A stretch of DNA of 39,789 bases, taken from NCBI RefSeq assembly GCF_000373365.1, contig NZ_KB891240.1, forward strand, positions 1 through 39,789. The letters run 5' to 3'. Made by a program: the position numbers and the translations under genes. Shown piece after piece: positions 33,925 through 39,789 of the stretch (position 1 is its first letter; each line of letters begins with the position of its first letter). A model generated the notes under the pieces. That model ran no database searches. It worked only from the letters and a program-made list of their open reading frames with translations, and was not told where the DNA came from. This stretch comes from Parafrankia discariae (GTDB lineage: Bacteria; Actinomycetota; Actinomycetes; Frankiales; Frankiaceae).

Positions 33925-34899
33925 ATGGCGCCTACTACGACTGTGACGAACAGGAAGAAACGACTGCCCCAGATGCTCATCGACGTCCGGGATCTCATCA
34001 AATGTTATGGCCCGACCGTCGCCGTGGACCGGCTCAGCTTCCAGGTCGAACCCGGTCGCGTGACCGGTTTCCTCGGGCCCAACGGGGCCGGCAAGTCGAC
34101 CACGCTGCGCCTGGTGCTCGGGCTCGACCGGCCGACGGGCGGTGAGGTGCTCATCGGCGGCCGGCCGTACGCGCGGATCCAGGAACCGTTGCGGCACGTC
34201 GGCGCACTCCTTGATCCGTCCGCTGTGCATCCGGGGCGGCGGGCTCGTGACCAGCTGTTGGTCCTGGCCAGGAGCAACAGGATCCCGGACGCACGGGTGG
34301 ACGAAATGCTCGACCGGGTGGGTCTGGCCGCCGCGGCCAGACGTCGGATCGGCGGATTCTCCCTGGGGATGCGCCAGCGGCTCGGGCTCGCGGCCGCGCT
34401 GCTCGGTGATCCTCGGGTGGTCATCCTGGACGAGCCGCTCAACGGCCTCGACCCGGAGGGCATCCAGTGGGTCAGAAACCTGCTCAAGGAGCTCGCCGCG
34501 GATGGGCGGGTGGTCCTGGCGTCCAGCCATCTCATGAACGAGATGGCGGTGACCGCCGACCATCTGATCGTGATCGGCAGGGGCCGTCTGCTGGCCGACG
34601 TCAGCATGACCGAGTTCAGGGCCCGGTACGGCCTCGGCCGGGTACGGCTGCGCACGACCAGGCCCGAACAGCTGGGCAGGGCCCTGGCCGCCGAGGGGTT
34701 CGCTCTGACACCGGCGAACGGCGGAACGTGGGAGGTACCTGACGCCCAACCGGACCGGATCGGCGCGGTCGCCGCGCGCGAAGGCGTGCCGCTTCAGGAG
34801 CTCGCGCTGCACAGCGACTCGCTGGAGGAGACGTTCCTGCGCCTGACCTCGCACTCCACCGAGTTCACCGCCGCCGGACGGGCGAGCGTTCTGGCATGA
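33925..34899 (+). CDS. ABC transporter ATP-binding protein
   Basis: A 324-aa ATPase of the multidrug/antibiotic exporter (CcmA/BcrA-like) type. Walker A is GPNGAGKST, the signature is FSLGMRQRLG, Walker B is VVILDEPLNGLDPEG, and the H-loop is SSHLMNEM. The C-terminal ~90 residues are the variable extension of this family (LEETFLRLTSHS). ATG 33925 gives a 16-residue basic leader; ATG 33973 (MLIDVRDLIKCYG) is where family similarity begins, so the start could be either. It overlaps the permease gene by 4 nt (ATGA). The adjacent divergent two-component system probably regulates it. Confidence 0.92.
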   Translation: MAPTTTVTNRKKRLPQMLIDVRDLIKCYGPTVAVDRLSFQVEPGRVTGFLGPNGAGKSTTLRLVLGLDRPTGGEVLIGGRPYARIQEPLRHVGALLDPSAVHPGRRARDQLLVLARSNRIPDARVDEMLDRVGLAAAARRRIGGFSLGMRQRLGLAAALLGDPRVVILDEPLNGLDPEGIQWVRNLLKELAADGRVVLASSHLMNEMAVTADHLIVIGRGRLLADVSMTEFRARYGLGRVRLRTTRPEQLGRALAAEGFALTPANGGTWEVPDAQPDRIGAVAAREGVPLQELALHSDSLEETFLRLTSHSTEFTAAGRASVLA

Positions 34900-35654
34900 C
34901 CTTGCGACCGGTGCTGTACTCGGAATGGACCAAGATCAGGTCCCTCCGATCCCTCGTCTGGTCGCTGGCCCTGGCCGCCGTCATGCTCGTCGGCTTCGGT
35001 TCCTTCGCATGCGGGGCCTACGGCGAGGCCCAGGCCGCCAACGACGAGGTCTTCCGGCCTCTGGTGCTGGGTTTCTGGGGGCTGAACTTCGCCCAGATCG
35101 CGCTGGCGGTCTTCGCGATGCTGTCCCTCGGGGGCGAATACGAGAAGGGCACGATCACCACCTCGCTGACCGCCGTTCCCCAGCGGACCCACTTCTACCT
35201 GGGCAAGCTCCTGGCCGCCGCGGGCCTGTCACTGGTCGTCGCTCTCCCGGCGGCACCGCTGACGTTCTTCCTGACCCAGGGCCTGCTGGGCGAGCACGGG
35301 GTGTCCTTCGGCGATCCCGGCGCGGTGCGCGCCGTGATCTCGCTGATCCTCTACTTTCCGCTGCTGACCCTCCTGTGCATGGGCCTCTCCGCGATGACCC
35401 GTTCCGTGGCCGCGACATTGGGCCTGTTCCTGCCGTTCCTTTTCCTGCTTTCCCCGTTGAGCATGGAGGTTCCCAGCCTCTGGAACATCACCCAGTTCCT
35501 GCCCGACCGGGCCGGCCAGTACGCGATCATGAATCTCCGGGCGGACCCGGACGTCTCCTACAACCCGTGGCTGGGCCTGTTCATCATGGCTGTCTGGGCG
35601 GTAGCCGCGGCCTTCGGCGGGTGGCATGCGCTACGTCGCCGTGACGTGCCGTGA
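34896..35654 (+). CDS. ABC transporter permease (ABC-2 type)
   Basis: A 252-aa integral membrane protein. It begins TLRPVLYSEWTKIRSLRSL, the cytoplasmic amphipathic start typical of ABC-2 permeases, and shows about six hydrophobic segments (near 22-44, 64-84, 103-128, 145-165, 170-188 and 222-244). EYEKGTITTSLTAVPQR after the second helix is the usual coupling region. With the preceding ATPase it forms an exporter of unknown substrate, probably a hydrophobic compound or antimicrobial. Its last 24 nt overlap the convergent membrane-protein gene. Confidence 0.9.
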   Translation: MTLRPVLYSEWTKIRSLRSLVWSLALAAVMLVGFGSFACGAYGEAQAANDEVFRPLVLGFWGLNFAQIALAVFAMLSLGGEYEKGTITTSLTAVPQRTHFYLGKLLAAAGLSLVVALPAAPLTFFLTQGLLGEHGVSFGDPGAVRAVISLILYFPLLTLLCMGLSAMTRSVAATLGLFLPFLFLLSPLSMEVPSLWNITQFLPDRAGQYAIMNLRADPDVSYNPWLGLFIMAVWAVAAAFGGWHALRRRDVP

Positions 35655-36140
35655 CGCGTGCCCGACGGAGGCCGCGGCGCGCAGCGCCTGTTCCCGGGCC
35701 ACCGCGACCACCAGCAGCGCGACCACCAGAGGACCGCCGAAGAGGATGACGAGGCCGAACCCGATGTTGGCGCCGATCGCTCCGGCGGTCGCGACGTGGT
35801 ACCCGAAGCCGAGGATCACGCCGACTCCGACGAGCGGGCACACCACCTGCCACCGGCGCCGGTCGACCGCGCCGCGACGGCCCTCGCGCAGCAGGAACGC
35901 CGTCGCGACGGCCGCCAGGAGCAGGGCGACGACGCCGATGGCCGTCATCCGTCCGGCGGGGATGTCCGGCGGCCGGACGGCGTAGTCGAGTTCCGACCGG
36001 GGGACGCCCTGGTAGTCGTCCTGTCCCAGCAGTCCTATGACCGCGACCGGCACGGCCGCGATCAGCAGGACGGCGGTCCCGCCGTGGAGGGCTCGCGTAA
36101 GGGTGGAGGTCGGCGTCCGCGTCGCCGGCGAGGTGGGCAT
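35631..36140 (-). CDS. Small integral membrane protein, unknown function
   Basis: A 169-aa protein from ATG 36140 (a GTG at 36188 would add 16 residues). There are four hydrophobic segments: GTAVLLIAAVPVAVIGLLG, MTAIGVVALLLAAVATAFLL, VVCPLVGVGVILGFGYHVA and GFGLVILFGGPLVVALLVVA. Basic residues between the second and third suggest an inside loop. The segment DDYQGVPRSELDYAVRPPDI follows the first helix. I do not recognise a family. It converges on the ABC permease with a 24-nt overlap and may be unrelated to it. Confidence 0.65.
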   Translation of the reverse strand: MPTSPATRTPTSTLTRALHGGTAVLLIAAVPVAVIGLLGQDDYQGVPRSELDYAVRPPDIPAGRMTAIGVVALLLAAVATAFLLREGRRGAVDRRRWQVVCPLVGVGVILGFGYHVATAGAIGANIGFGLVILFGGPLVVALLVVAVAREQALRAAASVGHASRHVTAT

Positions 36141-36232
36141 GGGAGCCAGTCTTCCCAGGGGCCTCCAGGACCGCCTGAGCGCGAACACTCAAATTCAGAC
36201 GAAGCCTGCCGCGTCCGCGAGCAGGGACGGGG

Positions 36233-37171
36233 TCACGGTTCGACCACCACCCGCAGCGCTCCGGCCTTCCGGTCGGCCGCGACCCGGAACGCCTCGACCG
36301 CGTCCTCGAGCGGGAACCGGTGGGTGATCAGCGTGCGGGCGATCTCGGGATCGTCGGCGAGCATGGCCGCCGCGTCCTCCATCTCGCGCCCGTTCGCGTG
36401 CCGGCAGTAGCTCATCGAGGGGATGAGCCTGGCCTCGCGGTGGAACAGCGGGGACCAGTTGACCTCGACGGTGCCCATGTGGAACCCGACCACGACCACG
36501 GTGCCACCCGGCGCCACGAGGTCGACGGCGTGGGCGAGGCTCTCCGACGATCCCGCGGCCTCCACGACCACGTCGTACAGGCCCGTCGGCCCGACCTCGG
36601 CTCCCATGCGCTCTCCGGCCGCGGCCTGGTGCGGGTGGCGTGCTTCGATGGCCACCTCGGGTGCGCCCTGGCGGCGCGCGCCGGCGGCGGCGAGCAGGCC
36701 CAGCGCCCCGGCCCCGACGACGGCGACCCGGGTGTCCGGCCCGGTGCCGGCCAGGCGCAGGGCGTGCCAGGAGACCGACGCGGGCTCGACGAGGGAGGCG
36801 TCGCGGACGTCGAGACCGGGCGGCAGCGCGACGAGCCGCTGCGAGGGGACGCGGAACTGTTCGGCCATCCCGCCGTCGGCGCTGGAGCCGAGCGCGCGGT
36901 GGATGTGGGTGGGGCACAGGTTGTACCGGCCGTCCAGGCACAGGTCGCATTCCATGCACCCGTAGAGCGCCTCGACGACGGCCCCGGTTCCGTCGGCGCG
37001 GACGCCGGCCAGTTCGTGTCCGATGACCCGTTCCAGCCCGAACCGCATGTACATCAGGTCCGAGCTGCAGATGCTCGCCGCCGCGATCCGGATGACCTCG
37101 TCGCCGATGCCGGGCGGCTCGTCGAGGTCGACGACGGTGATCTCGCCCGCTTTGGGACGCGCCGCCTTCAC
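36233..37171 (-). CDS. Zinc-dependent alcohol dehydrogenase (medium-chain)
   Basis: A 312-aa medium-chain dehydrogenase, somewhat shorter than the usual ~350. The catalytic zinc ligands appear as Cys35 (ASICSSDLM) and His52-Glu53 (VIGHELAG). Four structural-zinc cysteines occur in GCMECDLCLDGRYNLC (72, 75, 78, 86). The Rossmann motif VAVVGAGALGLLAAAG binds NAD(P). GTG 37171 overlaps the aldo/keto reductase stop (GTGA), so it is the last, coupled gene of the oxidative cluster. It probably oxidises or reduces an alcohol/aldehyde intermediate made by its neighbours; the substrate is unknown. Confidence 0.88.
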   Translation of the reverse strand: MKAARPKAGEITVVDLDEPPGIGDEVIRIAAASICSSDLMYMRFGLERVIGHELAGVRADGTGAVVEALYGCMECDLCLDGRYNLCPTHIHRALGSSADGGMAEQFRVPSQRLVALPPGLDVRDASLVEPASVSWHALRLAGTGPDTRVAVVGAGALGLLAAAGARRQGAPEVAIEARHPHQAAAGERMGAEVGPTGLYDVVVEAAGSSESLAHAVDLVAPGGTVVVVGFHMGTVEVNWSPLFHREARLIPSMSYCRHANGREMEDAAAMLADDPEIARTLITHRFPLEDAVEAFRVAADRKAGALRVVVEP

Positions 37172-38202
37172 GGACGTCGCCGGGCGGCGGCCAGCAGGGA
37201 CGGGTGCTGGGTGAAGTGGTCGATCCCGGGCATGTCGGTGCCGGGTGGCACGATCTTGTCGATGGCGTCGAGCGCGTCCGCGTCGAGGTCGACGTCGGCG
37301 GCGTTCAGCGCGTCCTCGAGGTGCTTCATGGTGCGTGGCCCGATGATCGTCGAGGTGATGGCGGGATGGCTGGCCACGAACGCCATGGCCAGTTCGGTCA
37401 GGGTGATTCCCGCCTGGTCGGCGACGGCGCGCAGGGCGTCGACGGCGTCGAACCGGGCGGGCGCGGAGCGGTCCTCGGCCGAGCTGACCGTTCCCCGCAT
37501 GAACGGGCTGGTCGGGTCGTAGCGTGAGCCGGCCGGCGGTTCCTGGCCGCGCTGGTACTTGCCGGTCAGCCAACCGCCGGCGAGCGGGCTCCAGGGGATG
37601 ACCGCCATCCGGTGCCGCCGGCACGCGGGCAGGACGTCCTGTTCGATCGACCGGGCGAAGATCGAGTACTGCGGCTGTTCGCAGACGAACCGTTCGCCGC
37701 CGCGGCGGGCCGCCGCCCACTGGGCCTCGACGATCCAGTCCGCCGGGTACGACGACGAGCCCAGGTAGAGGACCTTGCCCTGCCGGACGAGGTCGGTGAG
37801 GGCGCCGAGGGTCTCCTCCAGATCGGTGTTCCAGTCGAGCTTGTGCATCTGGTACAGGTCGATGCGGTCGGTGCCCAGCCGGCGCAGGCTGCCCTCGACG
37901 GCCTGCGTGATCCAGCGGCGGGAGGATCCCCGCTGGAGGCGGTCACCCAGGGGGTAGTAGCACTTGGTCGCCAGTACCACGTCGTCCCGGCGGGATTTCA
38001 CCGCCCGGCCGATGATCTCCTCGCTCTCGCCGTGCGAGTACACGTCGGCGGTGTCGATGAAGTTGATCCCGCCGTCCAGCGCGCGGTTGATGATCCGGAC
38101 GTTGTCGTCGGGATCGGTGCTGCCCAGCCGGCCGAAGTTCATCGTGCCCAGGCACTGGGTGCTGACCTCGACGCCGGTCGTTCCGAACCTTCGATATCTC
38201 AT
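37168..38202 (-). CDS. Aldo/keto reductase
   Basis: A 344-aa TIM-barrel NADPH reductase. The catalytic tetrad is present: Asp50 and Tyr55 (FIDTADVYSHGESE), Lys80 (LATKCYY) and His120 (LYQMHKLDW). The cofactor-binding part is seen in VIPWSPLAGGWLTGKY and STIIGPRTMKHLEDAL. It resembles the YajO/Tas-like (AKR11-13) group. ATG 38202 has AAGGAG seven bases upstream. It lies 48 bp after the P450 gene and overlaps the alcohol dehydrogenase, consistent with one operon acting on a shared substrate. Confidence 0.92.
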   Translation of the reverse strand: MRYRRFGTTGVEVSTQCLGTMNFGRLGSTDPDDNVRIINRALDGGINFIDTADVYSHGESEEIIGRAVKSRRDDVVLATKCYYPLGDRLQRGSSRRWITQAVEGSLRRLGTDRIDLYQMHKLDWNTDLEETLGALTDLVRQGKVLYLGSSSYPADWIVEAQWAAARRGGERFVCEQPQYSIFARSIEQDVLPACRRHRMAVIPWSPLAGGWLTGKYQRGQEPPAGSRYDPTSPFMRGTVSSAEDRSAPARFDAVDALRAVADQAGITLTELAMAFVASHPAITSTIIGPRTMKHLEDALNAADVDLDADALDAIDKIVPPGTDMPGIDHFTQHPSLLAAARRRP

Positions 38203-38250
38203 GGGGCTCCTTCAGATCCAACGAGCTGCGCGCACCGCCCGGCGGGGAGG

Positions 38251-39438
38251 TTAGACGACGATCGGGAGCTTCTCGTAGCCGCGGACGGTGCTGGTGTGCA
38301 GCCGGGTCGCGTTGTCCCGGTCGACCTCCCAGGTCGGGAAGCGGCGCAGGGTCTCCTCCAGCGCGATCCGCCCCTCCATCCGGGCGAGCGCCGCGCCCAG
38401 GCAGAAATGCGCCCCGCGGCCGAACGCGACATGGCTGTCGACCCGCCGCCTGATGTCGAAACGGTCGGGGTCGGCGTACCGGCGTTCGTCACGCCCGGCG
38501 GCCGCGGTCAGCAGGATGATCTTCGACCGGGCCGGGATGGTGGTGCCGTGGAGTTCGACGTCCCGGGTGGTGACGCGGCCCTGGACGGGGGACGGCGACT
38601 CGTAGCGCAGCGTCTCCTCGACCGCGTTCCCCAGCAGCGACGGGTCGGCGGCCAGCTCCGCGCGCTGGTCGGGGTGCGTCTCGAGCACGTCGCACGCCCA
38701 GCCGAGCAGCCGGGCCACGGTCTCGGTGCCGGCGGCCACGAGCAGCGCGGTGAAGTCGGCGGCCTCGGAGGTGGTGAGGCGACGGGTGCCCTCGTCGGTG
38801 CCGATCTCCGCCTGCACGAGCGCCGTCATCATGTCGTCCCTGGGCGCGGCCCGCCGCGACTCCAGCTGTTCGGACAGGTAGGCGTGGAACTTCGCGGAGG
38901 CCGCCAGCGAGATGTCGTTGACCATCCCCTTCTCCGGATCGAGGTGGAAGGTCTGGTCGATCGTGTGGCGGATCTCCTCGCGGTCGGCCGGGTCCACCCC
39001 GATCAGCTGGGAGATCACCATCGACGGGACCAGCGCTGCGAAGTCCTGGATGTAGTCGAACCCGCCACCGCCGACCTGCCGGTCCAGCAGCTCCGCGCAG
39101 ATCTCGCGGATGCTCCCCTCGAGCCCGCCGACCCGGCGCGGCGTGAACGCCCGCGAGACCAGCACCCGCATCGTCGTGTGGATCGGCGGGTCCATGAAGA
39201 TTATCTGCCCGGTCTTCAGCGGCTCGGGCGACATGAGTTCGAGAACCGTGCCGTACGCCGAGCTGTACGTGGCACTGTCCAGGTGGGCCGCGTCGACGTC
39301 CGCGAACCGGGACAGCGCGTAGAAGTCCATCTTCTCGTTGCGGTACACGGGTGCCTCGTCCCGCATCCGGTGCCAGAGCGGATGCGGATCGACGTGGAAC
39401 TCCCGGTCGAACGGGTCCCAGTACAGATCGTCTGTCAC
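38251..39438 (-). CDS. Cytochrome P450 monooxygenase
   Basis: A 395-aa bacterial class I P450. It starts TDDLYWDPFDREFHVDPHPL. The I-helix oxygen-activation motif is VAAGTETVARLLG, the ExxR motif is EETLRYESPSP, and the haem-binding loop is FGRGAHFCLGAALARMEGR with Cys about 346. It needs a ferredoxin and reductase, and none is encoded here. GTG 39438 is chosen because family similarity starts there; the frame continues upstream without a better start. It sits between an amidohydrolase and two oxidoreductases, which suggests hydroxylation followed by alcohol or carbonyl conversion. Confidence 0.93.
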   Translation of the reverse strand: MTDDLYWDPFDREFHVDPHPLWHRMRDEAPVYRNEKMDFYALSRFADVDAAHLDSATYSSAYGTVLELMSPEPLKTGQIIFMDPPIHTTMRVLVSRAFTPRRVGGLEGSIREICAELLDRQVGGGGFDYIQDFAALVPSMVISQLIGVDPADREEIRHTIDQTFHLDPEKGMVNDISLAASAKFHAYLSEQLESRRAAPRDDMMTALVQAEIGTDEGTRRLTTSEAADFTALLVAAGTETVARLLGWACDVLETHPDQRAELAADPSLLGNAVEETLRYESPSPVQGRVTTRDVELHGTTIPARSKIILLTAAAGRDERRYADPDRFDIRRRVDSHVAFGRGAHFCLGAALARMEGRIALEETLRRFPTWEVDRDNATRLHTSTVRGYEKLPIVV

Positions 39439-39538
39439 GGGTGACGGGCCTTTCTTCGCAGGACCCGGATTCGGTGGGAAGCACCGCTCGGGCGGGTGGC
39501 GCGGCTCCTCGTTGTCTCGCCGGCCGCGTGGAGGTGGA

Positions 39539-39789
39539 TCAGGTGGTCTGTCGCTGCGCGTAGAGGCGGGCCCATTCCTTGCGGGAGCGGATGCTGGTGT
39601 CGACGTCGGTCGCGATCGCGCGACGGGCACCGACGGTCGCCCGCTCCTTCGGGATCTCGGCGAACGGGTCCCAGTTGAAGAACCGGCAGGCGTTCCGCCA
39701 GGTGATCTTGTCGATCTCCTCGTCGGTCGCGCCGACGTTGTTCAGCTCGTTGAGCACGAACTCCGGCGCCTCGGGCCAGATCGAGTCCG
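39539..39789 (-). CDS. Amidohydrolase-family protein, C-terminal part (runs off the window)
   Basis: About 83 C-terminal codons are in the window. SIWPEAPEFVLNELNNVGAT, then EEIDKITWRNACRFFNWDPF is the usual ending of amidohydrolase_2 (ACMSD-like) proteins, which decarboxylate or hydrolyse substrates in a metal-bound TIM barrel. The metal ligands lie outside the window. It is upstream of the P450 gene on the same strand with a 100-bp gap. Confidence 0.75.
   Translation of the reverse strand, partial: DSIWPEAPEFVLNELNNVGATDEEIDKITWRNACRFFNWDPFAEIPKERATVGARRAIATDVDTSIRSRKEWARLYAQRQTT

Noticed and set aside
36233-37720. A 495-aa version of the alcohol dehydrogenase
   Set aside because: The extra N-terminal part is a shadow of the aldo/keto reductase gene; the GTGA overlap start at 37171 fits the family length.

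Overview
The window is high-GC, actinomycete-type DNA: G/C-ending codons, many GTG starts, IS701- and IS5-type transposase remnants, very large WD40 and STAND proteins, and a P450/TetR/SDR-rich accessory gene set. A Frankia-like or Micromonospora/Streptomyces-like host is plausible, but no rRNA or housekeeping gene is present to fix the genus. It reads as accessory genome throughout.

Left part (1-13.4 kb): a decayed transposon edge followed by a defence-type island. Two frameshifted transposase fragments lie back to back (1-302 and 301-890). Next come an OLD-type ATPase-TOPRIM nuclease on the minus strand (986-3367, visibly lower GC than its surroundings), a giant restriction-endonuclease/nSTAND1/WD40 protein (3861-8495) and an EAD1-STAND-TPR protein (9201-11876). 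A DUF433/DUF5615 toxin-antitoxin pair follows, whose toxin carries a frameshift (12671-13268). Between the STAND gene and the toxin-antitoxin pair lies a 51-bp element present twice, each copy carrying a strong hairpin.

Centre (13.4-28.1 kb, minus strand): a compact six-gene operon, read from 27914 down to 13375, in which four of five junctions overlap. In order it encodes a 1183-aa protein of unnamed family, a 60-aa protein, a 1067-aa LamG/ricin-lectin protein ending in three long repeats, a ComEC-type metallo-beta-lactamase-fold hydrolase, a 1478-aa DUF6603 protein and a 606-aa protein of unnamed family. None has an obvious signal peptide. A TTGACA promoter with a 17-nt spacer and a perfect 18-bp palindrome precede it. 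I know of no named system with this composition, and it is the best candidate here for an undescribed one.

Right part (28.1-39.8 kb): an IS5-type remnant with a -1 frameshift site, a degenerate XRE-like regulator remnant, and a lipoprotein gene broken by a frameshift. Then come an SDR-TetR operon with two TetR-like operators, a two-component system (histidine kinase plus LuxR-type regulator) divergent from an ABC exporter pair, and a small membrane protein. Last is a minus-strand oxidative cluster (amidohydrolase, truncated by the window end, then cytochrome P450, aldo/keto reductase and zinc alcohol dehydrogenase) that probably forms one catabolic or tailoring operon.
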